64,000 nt of DNA. Source: Echinococcus granulosus (taxonomy: Eukaryota; Platyhelminthes; Cestoda; Cyclophyllidea; Taeniidae). The notes under the pieces were generated by a model. It was not told the origin of the DNA, did no database searches, and saw only the letters and a list, made by a program, of their open reading frames with translations. Made by a program: the position numbers and the translations under genes. The stretch's first letter is position 1; every line of letters starts with the position of its first letter. Below are positions 36,017 to 48,899 of the stretch, piece by piece. Location of the stretch: NCBI RefSeq assembly GCF_000524195.1, contig NW_020170414.1:551663-615662 (forward strand), given 5' to 3'.

Positions 36017-36116
36017 NNNNNNNNNNNNNNNNNNNNNNNNNNNNNNNNNNNNNNNNNNNNNNNNNNNNNNNNNNNNNNNNNNNNNNNNNNNNNNNNNNNN
36101 NNNNNNNNNNNNNNNN
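36017..36116. other. Assembly gap (100 N)
   Basis: Exactly 100 N, a common placeholder for a gap of unknown size. It interrupts the gypsy gag fragment. Confidence 0.98.
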
Positions 36117-36716
36117 CCAATTAATCGAGCGAGTTAGTCTTTGCTTCGCAGAGCTTCTCAGCCAAGATGGAAGGTCGGATTCCGTGTTTAAACTGAACTG
36201 CAACCCAATTGGCGATCTTGTTTGGGGGGCAGCCGCGGAACGCACGTTCCGCCAGGAGTTGGAGGTTCCTGGCATACTCTTCGTCGGCCTCATCAGCTTT
36301 TTGAAAACGCTGAAAGAAGTCCCTAGCCAGGGTTCCCTCCTCACGATCGATGACTAGTTGAGCCAATGTATCGCAGCATTGGTCAACGTCCGTGTCGTGG
36401 GTGATGCCAGCTCCGACTGCGGCCACGAATAAATCATGCGGGAGGGCGCGAAGGATAAGAGGTATTCTTTGACAACGGGGATAGAGAGGAAGGTTGAATT
36501 TGGCAGTTAAGAGCCATTCTTCGAAATTCATATCTTCCTCGAAAGGGGTAGGTCAGCGGGCTTTGCCACCAGTGTGGAGCGAGGCTCCTCGGTCTCCGCT
36601 TCCCGATTCCTAGCGTTCCTAGACAAGCCCGGTTGATTCGCTTTGGACATCTTTATTAAAGGTGACAAGATGGATAGGGAAAATACGTATTCAAGAAGGA
36701 GGGGAGCCGCAGTCAC
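36117..36716 (-). pseudogene. Ty3/gypsy gag fragment (copy 2)
   Basis: Better preserved than copy 1. The minus strand 36531-36121 encodes 136 residues beginning with MNFEEWLLTAKFNLP and containing ITHDTDVDQCCDTLAQL, then DFFQRFQKADEADEEYARNL, then GIRPSILAEKLCEAK. An adjoining frame (36716-36528) carries a charged N-terminal segment starting near MSKANQPGLSR and overlaps it by four bases in another frame, so a frameshift or alternative start separates them. The 3' part of the element is lost at the gap. A weak LTR-like block follows at 36740-36820. No pol sequence is seen on this side of the gap. Confidence 0.75.
36571..36674. repeat. Right copy of the 104-bp direct duplication
   Basis: See 35913-36016. 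This copy is in its natural context, continuous with the rest of the gag frame on both sides, so it is probably the genuine one. Confidence 0.85.
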
Positions 36717-36824
36717 TAGGTAAGGGAGAGGACAATCCGATTACAAGGTTTGAATTTCCCTATTGCCTCCTCCCTGAGAGGTACATTAAAACAACATAAG
36801 TATTACAACTAGAACTTCATGATA

Positions 36825-37384
36825 AAGTGGTCAGGATCCCCGAAGCAGAGAAGAGCTAAATAGCCCGATCTCCTCATACCTGCACCGGCTCTCGTCGGCT
36901 TAAGCTAATAAACACATTCAGTTAAATCGGGTTTCGTTCGAAGAGTATGAAGGTTAGGGAGGAAGAGGAAAACGAGGAGCGCATTACGGCAAATGTGAAG
37001 GAAAGTGGAAATAGGATATTTAGGGGTTCTCAGTTAAAAGTACGGGTTAGCAGTTCATTTTGACACCAAAAACTGGGATATAAATTTTAGACTTTTAAGT
37101 TCTTTTACAAGTGAATTGTAAATAGAAAGAATCCTGTGGAAGAAGCATAAAATTCAGACAATAGTTATGCATGACAGTTTATGCAACCAAAGACTTTGTA
37201 AAATTATAGTTAGTTACCTTCCTACTCCGTAATCGGGCTAATTAAACTAAATTCATTTCGTAGCTATGCCTTGCTCTCCTGCATCAGCTACACCCTGTTC
37301 AAGTACCGGTTAAAAGTTGGGAACATCAACACGTGATACGTTGGTTCAGATATTATTTCTGGGTCGTTACATGAAACGACCTGT
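36825..37384. other. Intergenic upstream of GCP3
   Basis: No frame recognised. It separates the LTR-like block of the second gypsy copy from the first candidate GCP3 exon and must contain the GCP3 promoter, which I cannot pinpoint. Confidence 0.4.
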
Positions 37385-40300
37385 ATGCGTACTGCATTTT
37401 CCGACGAGGAGGTTGCTGATTTAGTTAGGGCTATCTTCGGTGACACACCAAGTAATTACTGTAAATACTTCCCCATAAGATAATTTTTTGAGGTTTCAAC
37501 TTTTACTTTGCATATGCCGTCCAGATTTTGAGCAGGTAATCACTTAAATCTTGTCAGCATTGGGTTTAGGAACATTAAGAATTACACTGTCCCTCTCGAC
37601 ATAAACCCGGATAGCTTAGGTATGATTCACCACCATGTTTGTCGTCCATTTTCCCAGGTTTCATCTCATTGCGCTGTTCTGTGAGCATTCGACATAAGCT
37701 AAAGCTGCTCCAAAATCTAGTGAGTATTTTTACACTATAAGATCTCATTTGCGTTTTGTACCTGTTCTAGGCACCGCAAAAAAGCTTTGAAGAAATATTT
37801 TTATTCCTGGTTTTGCTGAAACGTGATCAAATCCCATCGCCTGCACCAATTTCATCCCAACTTCCCGGAAGGACAATTCTGAGGCAGATTAATAATAATA
37901 GCATGTCTGCCGGACATTCAACAAGAAGTCATGGTTATCGGCCGTAAGATTAGCCTTAACTATGAGTGTTTTTACCAACCTTCTACTTCCTAATTTTTCG
38001 ATGTCGTCAACGCGTTGTGATATAGTGGTTGATTTATTGGACCTCTATTTATGTTACATGCAAACGAAATAGCATTTGTTGATGGCCTTTTTATGCACGG
38101 CTAACGGTTTCCATTATCAGCAGTGGCTTTCATCATGTGTTTCTCTGACCTAAGTCTCTTCGCAATGCGCTTTAAAATATGTGACTTTATTATTGGATGT
38201 TCAGGCTTGTTGGAAGATTATGGATATTGATAACCAACTTCCATCTGCTTTGCTAAATTTATACCTGATTTCATTGTACTCCTCTACTTGTAAGTTTTTT
38301 ATTCAGTCAGCTCGTTTTTATGCTTTTGTGTAAATTCACCAAGTCCATGCCTACATACTTAAAAATTAATTACTTGGAAGTCGTGTAATTGCCTAGTTTT
38401 ACTAGAAATCCCTCGGATGGACTTAATACAGACGCATCTTCAAGCCGAGATCTCGCATCGAGTCGCCAAACGCCAACATCACTATGGGGCACTCACTCAA
38501 ATGCAAGCACCCTTGACCGTGGTCTCGGCAGCCGTCGTGCTTGCCGTGCACCATCTTTAAGCAAGGGTAAGGGATTCCTCTTTGAAACATTTCCTTTGAC
38601 TCAAATATACATTTTACACAAACAGTTGAATTAGTGTTTCTGAATATTACGTGGATTTGTCTTCAATATTAATTAGCCTTATTCATTCCCAAAAGTAATC
38701 AAATTGGTCGGCTTGAATCTAATTAACATGCTGACACTGTATGTTTTGTAAAGATTTGGTTGATTTTTTGTCATTTCTCTTTTTACATTTTATCACACTT
38801 TTTGGATTGGATTTTAACTGATTACCTCTGAGATGTCAAGTTGATTGGTTTTATAGTAGTTCGATGAAGTTACAATGAAAGTGACATGTGTTTTTATTCG
38901 CATGACTGGACATTTTCGATGTTGTTAGCCACCGTTAAATGATTTCGTAAACTGTTTCATTTTTAGCTAGCTCATATGTCTCACCAGTTGAACAGGATTT
39001 GCTAAGAGAGGCCATTCTCACCCTCTCTGGGGCAAGCGGCTCCTTGATTCAATATGATCCCACACTCGATGCCTTTGTGGTGCGTTACTCCTCTTTGGTT
39101 TTATAATTGAACCTATTTAAGACCGTAAAATCCTCATCAGCACGCATAAAACCGTTGAAACATCTTTCAAGTCCTTACTTTACCGGAACGGATATTTCCT
39201 CATTCCAAAAAGAATGTTACATGTTGATCATTTCACAATTTTAAGAGGTGCCGTTTATGTTTATTCGATAATGGTTGTAGTCAAATACTTGAGCATTCGG
39301 AATTTGGATGCATGACGTTGAGTTCATTTTCTCTTCCTTCAGCCTGCCCCAAATCTTACACTCTCTCCGTCCATTCAGACGCATATATTGCGTACATCGG
39401 TGTGCGGTTGGCTCTACAATCGTATTAGAAGTTTTGTCGATGGTGTCCGCGACGACCCAAACTCTGGAAAAGTTACGCTTTCCTTGGCTCTCTCGATCGA
39501 CGAACAGCTGACTGAGTACCTCCGATTAGTTACTACGCTTGAAGTAAATCCTCATTCTCTACACAATTGTATCAAATTCGATAGGACTGTACACTTATTT
39601 AATCTTACTATACCTCTTCAAGGCTCAAATGAACTGCGATTTGGAGACGGAAAAATTTGGTACCAATTTTAGTTCCGAAAATTCGTCTCGGCAGTTTTCT
39701 TCGGCTGCTCCATCGATGCATTCTTTAAGGGACGGTAGTCAATCAGAAACAGGTCTAGGCAAGCAACCGCTAACGCTGGTGCAGCTGTCGCATTGGCTTA
39801 TGGAGCCCAAAAGACGTTTAAAGATCCTCGCCTCCCTGGCCGACGTCTGTGCGTCGTTAAAGGGTGGAGCACTCGTATCTAAGGTATTCAAGGAATTTTA
39901 TACTTCACTGTTTTTGTTTTCATTTTCGTTTGTCTTACATCATCTCGAGATTCTAAAGATTTAGCAGGATGAGGATTACATGTGTGCTTTATGAGTTTAC
40001 AAAGTGCTACCCCATAATCTTCTGTTTCGTGTTTAGACTAACCAAATACCTCGCCAGTGTACAACCCTAACTCCAGTACCTTAAGCGGATTTCTATAGAA
40101 TCGCCCAAAAGTTCATACTTATTTCCTTTAAAATGGTAACACGTGCTTTGCGCTGTCTCAGAGACATATCTTAAAGCCAGTTTTGTGAGGTTCTTTTACA
40201 GAATCAGGACTTGAGCGAACGAACAGAAGGGTTACTGAAAGGGGCGGAAAGAGCTACAACCTGACGAATGAGAGTTATGTACATAAGTCTTTACGAAACA

Positions 40301-43300
40301 CTTGATATCCCCTGGATGGTAGACACGCTGGATTACTTTGCAAACTAATGCCAATGTCACTAAGTTCGTGTACCAATTGTGCGTGTCCCTTTTGTTCTCC
40401 CCTTGTGGGTTGCGGCAATTTTATAACAATTTATGAACTGTTTCATCATTAATGGTTAATTTCCTTCTTACTGCGTATTTCATGAGCTACTGCTTGAGAA
40501 GCGGTGCATTAGAGCCTCCAATGGGCCTTGTAAACCACACTTCCTGCTTTTCTGACTCCTAGGCGATGGCCATTGTTGCTACCCCATAATCGGTCGTCCA
40601 ATTGCATTTATAATTTCGAAAGTTGATCACCAAAATGCAAGGTTTGGTGTACAGGGAATGTTTACGTCACCTAATGTTGGTATCAATTGCTTGTGTTTTT
40701 TTTTAACTTTGCATGTTGCGTTAGTTGCATCACCTTTAGCACCTTCTTCTCATTCGTAGGTCTATGAAATGAGCCAAAACGGTGGCCCGCAAATTTGGAC
40801 GATGCTCACCACTATCCTCGTTAACGTCACACGAACCATCTTTGAAATGATTGCGCTGTGGATCTATGATGGGCGACTTTCGGCCGACACTAACCAGGAA
40901 TTCTTTGTTACAATCAATCCCTCTGTGGACAATTCGAATTTATGGACCGATAAATATGTTCTTCGAAAATCCATGGTTCCGGTTTTTATCCGTAAGGAGC
41001 AGGCTAGAAAGGTTTGTCTGATAAAATGTGGCTTTCTCTCCACTGGGCATCCAGACTTTTGAATCGAATGATTGCACTTAGCAATTACAACATAGTGAAA
41101 GTGATTTGCATATGCCCGTTGTACCACTGATGTTTTTTTGATTCGGTCCAAGGATGTGCTAAGTTGTATGGTTTTAAAAAACCCTGCGCATACGGCTTTT
41201 TAAGGACGCATAATTTTTCCAAAATCCAGATTCTGCTGGTTGGGAAATCTGTCAACTTTCTCACGCATGTTTGTGACGATTCGCTTGTTTTCAAGGACCT
41301 AGAGGCGATTCGCAACACACGACTAAAACGAAGTAAGTTTTACCTCCTTTGTGTGGTGGCCTGCTAGCTGCATTTTGTACTCTGCAGATTTGGCTTTAAT
41401 GCGATTCTATCTTGCAGTTGAGTCCATCTTTGATCAAGTGTTCGACAACTCCTTTGATCGAATGATCTCTACCGCCTATACGCACGTTTCCAAGCACCTT
41501 CTCAGAATCCTATTCGATAAATATCATTTCGTCGATCATCTGACGGTAAGCACTTTGAATAGTGAATTTAGTCGCCTCCTTTTAAGTTATATCACTACAA
41601 ACAGGGTAATACACTTAAGGAACACAAACTCTTGCTTCAGTATTTAAAAAGTCTGGTAATGTTTCCCATATTTTATCTGTGTTATTATTCAGTAAGTAGG
41701 AATTTCCCTATTTCACATTTGTTTAGGCTTGTCGAAAGTTCCTGCTCTTGGGTCAGGGTGATTTCATTCAACGTCTCATGGATCTACTGGAGTAAGTTTA
41801 CATTGCACCTGTCTGTCATCTTCCTCTGCCATCTGCAAACATCATCACGGCGGTTTCGCTGGCTATCCGAGATTCCTTTGTGCATTAAACTGAAGAGTTG
41901 TAGATGGTATGCAACGTAACCTGCTCTCCAACTGCATATTCCAGCTACTTTCCGCAACCTAAAGTGCAATTGCATTGACTATGCACCCGTAGTTTTCCAC
42001 CTGGTTTTAGCTATTAATATTTCCCTCTGTGTGAAGTTCTTCCTTACATGATTTCTAGCGAAAATTTTTGAACGCTGGATGTGGAATATGGTCACATTTC
42101 CCAAAGGCGCATTTGCTTGTGCGATCCTTGTACTTTTGCGTGAAATTCAAAAAGTGTTGGTCTAGAAACTTTTTGTAGCACGAGATAAGTAAAACATGGC
42201 ACCTACTTCTCCGTCTCTCTTGCTGGAAAATAGGCCGGAACTTGGATTGCCCGCGGAGAGCATAATGCGCCATCGTCTGAACGAAATACTGGAGACGGCG
42301 ATTCGTGACACTAACGCGCAGTACGAGGACTCGGAAATTCTTCAACGCTTAAATGTCGAGATCCTCGAGACTGCTGATGGTAGGTGGCTGCTATTATGTG
42401 TGCCTCGAGCCAAAACTTTTAAACTTTCATGCCGCCGGATTTGTTGGCCTGTGATTAAAGTACCTCCAACCAATGGTGGCTCTTTCACTAGTTACCCAAT
42501 AGTATTGTCTTCCTTATGGCTTTCAGTGCTGCAGTAAGGCACGCAAACTAGAGTATGGCACACATCTCCTTACATACTGGGTGTATTGTTTAATGCTAAG
42601 GGTTTTATTGATGAAGTCTCCTCTTAAGGTAGACTTTTAGTGTTTTTTGCTGGCCTTAACACATAAATACCGGCCCCCACTAAGCTGTGTAGTGACTCAT
42701 ATCGTATTGTATATAAGCTGTAGGGGAAGTTATAAAATCTGCAGGTCAGAAGGTAGCTTTGTCATAGGCGAATGGAAGGACTGAACAACTGGTAAATTGG
42801 GTGGGGGCATGAGTAGAGCCGTCATTTTTATAGTGCTTGCGTGTTTTTCTGCTATGAGTGATTGCACTTGGGACGTCTTATCTCTCTTGCGTTAGGCTTA
42901 TAACCTTCCCTTTGATCTTAATCGACACCAAGTTAAGAGGTATGGTGACTTGCGGTTTTTACCTTCGATGAGCTTCCAGTGTTAGGTGCTGATTGTGTAC
43001 CTGTACAATATTCCTGTTCAAGGCGACAGCGGTTGGGACATCTTCTCCCTGGGCTACCAAGTCGACGGTCCCCTTTCCACCATCTTCACTCCCGACTGCC
43101 GTCTTTTCTACCTGAAGGCCTTCAGCTTCCTTTGGCGTCTCAAACGCATGGAATTTACGCTGAGTGCACTGTGGCGCGACCAACTTGTGCTCGCGCGTCT
43201 GCCCCACGGGCTTTCCGCAGACCTCACACCCATTCTCCATGTAGTCCAACTTCTTGGGGCGGAGTTTCGGCACTTTGTCTTGCAATTCCAATACTATGTC

Positions 43301-44929
43301 AATTTCGAGGTATGTTTCTATCATCCTGCCATTCACCTGAGTCACCTCTGTGTATGCTAGTGGGCATTAGGGACCTGAAAGTCGCTTTGCTATCAACGTG
43401 GGATATGGACCAATTTGCTTTCTTAATTTAAGCGTTGTTCTTGGCTCTTCTTGTGGTCATTCTTCGGCTTTGGTCGTGTCAAAAGCCCTCCAGTGTATTC
43501 CCTTCCAATAAGAGGCAGAAACTAATTTGCATCACATGGCGAAAACTCACTTTGTTTCATTAGTGGTTGGACAGGTACGGATTTAGATGGGAGATGTAAT
43601 GGAGATTGGGAGATGGCTTCAAATGATCATTTGCAAGTCCTGATGTTGCGGCAGGCTTTCGGCGTCTTATCGCTTGCGAACCTTCATTACTTCACTGGTC
43701 CACAACGGATGCCTTTTTTCTATGAAGTTTTGTCATAGTATTCATCTAGAGAAAATTGGGTTCTTCCTTAATTTAAAATTGACTTTCCAACTTTGCAACC
43801 AAGGTACCATATAACTCCAGAAGTATCTTTCTTATGAAGGTGCAGGGAAACTGAGACACCAGGAACCTAGTTTACATGCACAGAACCAAGGGCATGGTTG
43901 GCACTAATAGGGAATGATTTTTAAGAAAGGGCTTGGTCATCTTAGAGTACCTTTAGCTTCTCATGCATCATGTCTACCCCTGGGGGATGTTTCCTCGAGA
44001 CCATGGCCATCGTATTGTATCTTAGCTGGTCTTCGCTCTCTCAGGCTCTGGAGTGCGCTTGGGTGGCTTTGGGTGCCAAAATTCAGTCCGCAAACGATCT
44101 GGACGAGGTCATTGAGGCTCACAAGGCGTTTCTGAGCAATGTGATTTCTCGTTGTCTGCTGGATCAGAACTCGAGGGATCTGCGATACCACTTGAGGGCC
44201 ATCTTCGATGTAATTGTCAATTTCTCGCAACTCAATCAGGACTTGCAGGATTTGGCTGCAGGTGAACAGGAAATCAGATCTCAGTTGCAGGAGGAGGTAA
44301 GTCTTTGTATCAATTTATTCTTTCATGTGGATAGGCTTCTTAGCTGTAGAATTCGAAATGTTTGCGTGGGTCCAGGTGTTACAGTCATCTGACATAACTT
44401 GACACTGGCCATTTGCTGTTTAGATTGAGGTTTCAGCAAGAACAGGCCAGTGGGGAACATGCGACACTCCGGAAAGTCGAGAGATGGCCAGGCGCAAGGT
44501 ATTCATTGAGGCCACTGTCAGTCCGTTGATCGCACGAATTCGTGTTCTTGCATCCAGCTACCGAGTGAGTTGTCTGGACTCTACTGCTCGTGTTTATACG
44601 CGGCTAACAATAGCACAATCGACACTTAGAATGAAATATTTTTATCTACAGTAAGCGCTCTTTTTATCTGACTGAATCATTAATTTTGTCCTGCCACTCT
44701 AGCTTATTTAGTGTACATGGCTCTAGAATTGCACATTCTTTTTGATGAGATTGGATCTTAGCCTTTACTGATGTTTTGAAAGCACTCAACCTTTGTTTTT
44801 TTTTCTATTTAGACCATGGTTACCGAGTTTATGAGCATGTTGCAGAACCACACGGATCAGAGCCTGCGTCTCCTGGTTCAGAATCTCAACTTCAATGTGC
44901 ACTACATCGACGGTTTCATGGAGGCTTGA
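37385..44929 (+). CDS. TUBGCP3: Gamma-tubulin complex component 3 (GCP3)
   Basis: GCP3 builds the gamma-tubulin ring complex that nucleates microtubules at centrosomes. Supported exons: 37558-37619, 37658-37719, 37771-37943, 38397-38566, 38967-39079, 39343-39543, 39623-39883, 40760-41011, 41230-41332, 41418-41545, 41727-41791, 42234-42379, 43023-43309, 44045-44296, 44424-44564, 44813-44929. They give 844 codons with matching phases. Family landmarks: TSVCGWLYNRIRSF; LTLVQLSHWLMEPKRRLK; WIYDGRL then EFFV; KYVLRKSMVPVF; ILLVGKSVNFLTHVC; CRKFLLLGQGDFIQRLMDLL; RLNEILETAIRDTNAQY; GWDIFSLGYQVDGPLSTIFT; FLWRLKRMEFTL; FLSNVISRCLLDQNSRDL. The start is uncertain: 37385-37451 looks like a first exon (FSDEEVADLVRAIFGDTP), but its phase 1 donor does not fit the phase 2 acceptor at 37558. 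A short missing exon or a sequence error is likely. Length is close to the roughly 900 residues of animal GCP3. Two acceptors (39622, 43022) end in AAG. Confidence 0.9.
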
Positions 44930-46570
44930 AGTATCACATATCAATGCAAAGCTTTCCAACTCATTTTTTAGAACATTTATAATTAACACGTTCTACACAG
45001 ATCATGTGTAATAGATTATTTTCGATGCAACCTGAACCCACTGATCCTGCACCTGTAATGATTGGGTGTTTCGTGTTACCTTTTTACACTGAGTCGAACC
45101 AAGTTTGTAAGTGAGTTTTTTTTTTACTTCTTTGGGGGATCGTGGAAGTAGTCTCTCGCTGGGAAGTGTCAAGCACGCTCCCTCGGTAGTTTGGTGCTCA
45201 GGCCCCATCGTAGTGCATAGCTTTAAGGCGACTACTGTCTGCAGTCGGCTCGAACTATGGCTTTTTAGGGGAGAAGTCACGTCTGCTTGTTATTTTCGCA
45301 TTCAGTACTCACAATGGTTTAGTCTTAGGACTGTATTTTGATTAAAATCTCTAAGCTAAAGTAATAAGATAGGCAGTTGGCTTTTCATTGCCTCAATCAG
45401 AGGATATCGGTTTTTACATCGTATTATTTGGGTTTTAACTTTGTTCGTTTAAGTACAATTAACTGAAGGAGTGTTTTAAGATAAGAATGGGCACGTGATT
45501 TCATCTTAGTAACAGATTCACCCTAAGTAAAAAAGATTTAACTTTTAGGATCAAGTTTGAATGGTAGGATTCCAGTAGTTTTAGCATATCTCATTAGTTT
45601 AGCTTTGTGTTTACATAGCCAATGCAAAGCAATACAACCATTTCATTGCATTTAAGCTTTTTCACTGTGACTTTTTAAAGTCCAATGTATCAGGATGCTT
45701 CTGACCATAGCCTACCTTGCTTTTTGACATTTTGTTATTCGATCTATGGTATACTTAGCTTTACGAATAACGGCGTTAAGAAATTGTTCTAAATATATAT
45801 CTTAGATCCACGTCTCATAGTTTAGATGCGCCGTTTTTATCGCGCGTGCTATGGGCCTCTGGGGCTGGAAGGACAAGGTACGGCGAAATTCTGAGACGCT
45901 GCCATATGTATTCAAAGTCTTCCTTTTAAAACTGTTCCGATACAGCAACCTTTTTAAAATACTCTGAACAGAGTTTTGGCTTATTGGTGGTGTTTTGTGG
46001 TCGGGATTCTCTCTACTGTTCCATTACTTAGACGCAGATAAAGCGGACCTACTGTAAATAAGATAGTGGGAAGGAGGAGATAACATCTCTAGGTCAGTGT
46101 TAAGCTCTTGAATCTGCGGTCCATCAAGTATGTTGTGTTACTTATTCTGACTGTTAACGGGCACATTCGTCAGTCCAAAAAGTGGTGTTTGATTAGCCTA
46201 AGTTCCAATTTCTTGAGGGATTGGTGAAGTGCCCTTGCGATTTGCATTCTACTGAGTTTTACTTTTGGCATGTCTAAAACTGCCTTTACTCGTAGATTTC
46301 ATTCGTAATTAAGGAGCAGCAAACTGTAAAATTTTTTATGTGGTATTCCCTTTCGTTAATAGTCCCTACAATTTGGCAGTATTTTTTTCGGATATTTTGT
46401 GGGATTTCTGGGTCATAATAAAACAAAGTTGTCAGGAAGACTCGTATCTCGACTTGTATCTGGTTTACTCAATCGGGTTTATTAATTGCTCAATACTATT
46501 GGTTTTCCAATGAGCCACTTTACACTTTGGTTTTGATATCTTTTTATGTCAAGGTTGGCCTTCGAAGATA
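44930..46570. other. Intergenic, no gene recognised
   Basis: About 1.6 kb between GCP3 and MRPS16, both on the + strand. AT-rich with only short frames. It holds the GCP3 3' end and the MRPS16 promoter, neither resolved. Confidence 0.5.
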
Positions 46571-48899
46571 ATGTTGAATCGCTCAGCCGTCATCGCTACA
46601 CAATCGTTCACTCCCACTCACTTCTGTCGTCACCTTCGGTCAATACCGGCTGACAGATTGAAGAAGCTCATTGCCGAGGAGAGCAAGGACATGGGCAAGC
46701 GGATCGTACCAGGCAGAGATCAATCGAGTTCCTGGTGGTTGCCTCAACCCCGCGATCCCACCAAGAAGGTGGTCGGCTTAAGCCCCGTGAAACCCCTTCC
46801 ACACCTTCGAATTAGCATGGTCCGCGAGGGCTGTAGGAATCGACCTTTTTACACCATCCAGGTACGCGATTTTTCCTCATCACAAAGCTTCACCTTATAG
46901 CTCATTGTTCATACTAGTAATCTGGATACTTGTATTGTATTTCCTGCTACATTTAACTGACAGTTTCTAGCCTTGTTACTAAAAAACTGCGTTGTACGGT
47001 GCCGATGAAACTATACGTATCCATGGATTTTTGCTAGTACTGATAACTGTGTGATTACTGAACTAGAAAAAATTGTGAGAGCCACTGACGTATTATTTTG
47101 ACGTCATATTTATAGGATGGGTTAGCGATCTGCGGGCAAATCTTGGCCAAAACAAAAATACTTAATCTCCAATCTGTGGTTTTTAAGCGCCAAAAATTTG
47201 TTCGAACAAGCATAACTGAAGGCTGTAAGATGAGATTACCATTGGCCCAAATTACTGTTCCTGCGTGCCTTTCAAAACGACTCCATGCATTTTCATACAG
47301 TCTTCTTATTGTTCATGCAATTTCAAATTTTAGACATCAAAAAGTTCTCGACAATATAGATATAGCTGTAGGTAAACCTTTCAATGGCATCTTAAGCGAA
47401 GCATTCAGAAGATCTGGGACAAAGTAATCATGATCAATTTAGGTCACTAACTAGTCGTGCGAGTTCTGTAAGGGTGGAGCTTTGATTAATATTGTGAAGT
47501 GGTCCTTTAACAATTTCCCTTATTCAAAGTTTGACAACCGTTTCTGCTGTTTTTATTTCGATTACCGCATTGATCCTTGTCCATAGTGAGAGAAAATGAG
47601 GAAGTATCCCAGAATGCTTTGATTTCATCTGCAATTTTCATTAATGCCACAAATCTGATGGTTGTGGTAACATCTGATCAACAGGAATATTCATTTAGTT
47701 TCAGTGGAGGGAACAGTTCCAGCAGAGTTTTGTCATTTCCTTTCTGTTCCGTCAACATTTACTAATACAATTTTGAGTCACTGTGACTGCCTCCTAGACC
47801 AGCAAAACTGCCGCCTTTCCATCGTTTGTGTCATTTTCGAAGCCTTCATATCACGACCGGAGAGAGCAGATTTTTATTTAGGCTTGAATTGCTCGTATTC
47901 AGTGAGTTTTGCTTTAAACGGTCGGTGCCAAATGTGAATAGTGAAGAATCTGACATATGCTGCTCTTTTTCTTAATTTATCGTTTTTCCTCTCTCCAACT
48001 GTAGAAAAATAAGGTAAGTAGTATTTCTGAGCAAAAGCCGGTCCCGCGTAGCAGTCCCAACACTTGCCTCATCGGTCTTTGTGGAAAAGTGAGGGAGGCA
48101 TGCCTTGGTTCTCACCATTTCATTGTAATTTTTGGTGTTGATATAGTTAATGGCTAAATTTGCCCGGATATCTTATCTAGTCACTGGCACTAGACCAAAA
48201 GAGACATCAATTTTACTTAAAGCTGGGGTCATTTTTCTTCCAAAGAACTAACGCGTCTTGAATAAAATGTTAGATCTGGGTTTTTTGGATCTACGTCTTT
48301 TTGGCAGAAATTTGTTTTCTCTTCCCATTCACTACTTTGTCGACAAAAGCCGGTGAAAATTGCATACTACTATACTCATTACGTAGAGTTAAGTGTGTTG
48401 GCTTTTCGGAATTTCCCCCGCTTCTATTTCATGCTTATTTAACAATGTTAACAACTGATAGGTAAAGTCAAGCCAAGCGCACAGATTGGACCAAGGTATA
48501 GAGCAGGTTGGCTGCTGGGATCCCCTCCCCAATCGCGAGCATGGAGAACAGCTTGTGGGTCTGAACGTGGAACGTATCCTTTATTGGATGGGTCAGGGTG
48601 CCCAACCCACGGAACGTGTTGCTGAACTCCTCGGACTTGCTGGCATTCTTCCCATTCACCCGCATTCGTTGCTTATCGCGCACCGGACCCGACTCGCAGT
48701 AAGCAAGCTAGCAAAAACAAACGGGTCTCCTTCAGAGGAAGCAGTAGAAGGTGAGAAGGAGGAGAGGGATGGAAGTGCTGAGGAGAAAGGGGAGGGTGGA
48801 AGTGATGAGAAGGAGAGAGACGAATCCACTCAGAGGGCGGACTCGGTTTGGCGGAAAAAGTGCCATGATGAACGCTGGTGGCGGTACGGCCTGATGTAG
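46571..48899 (+). CDS. MRPS16: Mitochondrial small ribosomal subunit protein bS16m
   Basis: Two exons, 46571-46861 and 48462-48899, joined in phase 0 over a 1.6-kb intron, giving 242 residues. The S16 domain runs from about residue 75: LRISMVREGCRNRPFYTIQ at the end of exon 1, then HRLDQGIEQVGCWDPLPN, then GEQLVGLNVERILYWMGQGAQ and LLGLAGILPIHP in exon 2. This protein is part of the mitoribosome small subunit. The protein is much longer than human MRPS16 (137 residues). It has about 70 extra residues at the N-terminus, which begin with a Ser/Thr/Arg-containing segment compatible with a mitochondrial targeting peptide. It also has a highly charged Glu/Lys-rich C-terminal tail from about residue 180. 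The start ATG was chosen as the first in the frame; MVREGCRNRP is an internal alternative. Confidence 0.92.

Noticed and set aside
37525..37535. Microexon-like segment in the GCP3 5' region
   Set aside because: It would extend the frame by a few residues but leaves a 22-base intron and the wrong phase; kept only as part of the N-terminus question.
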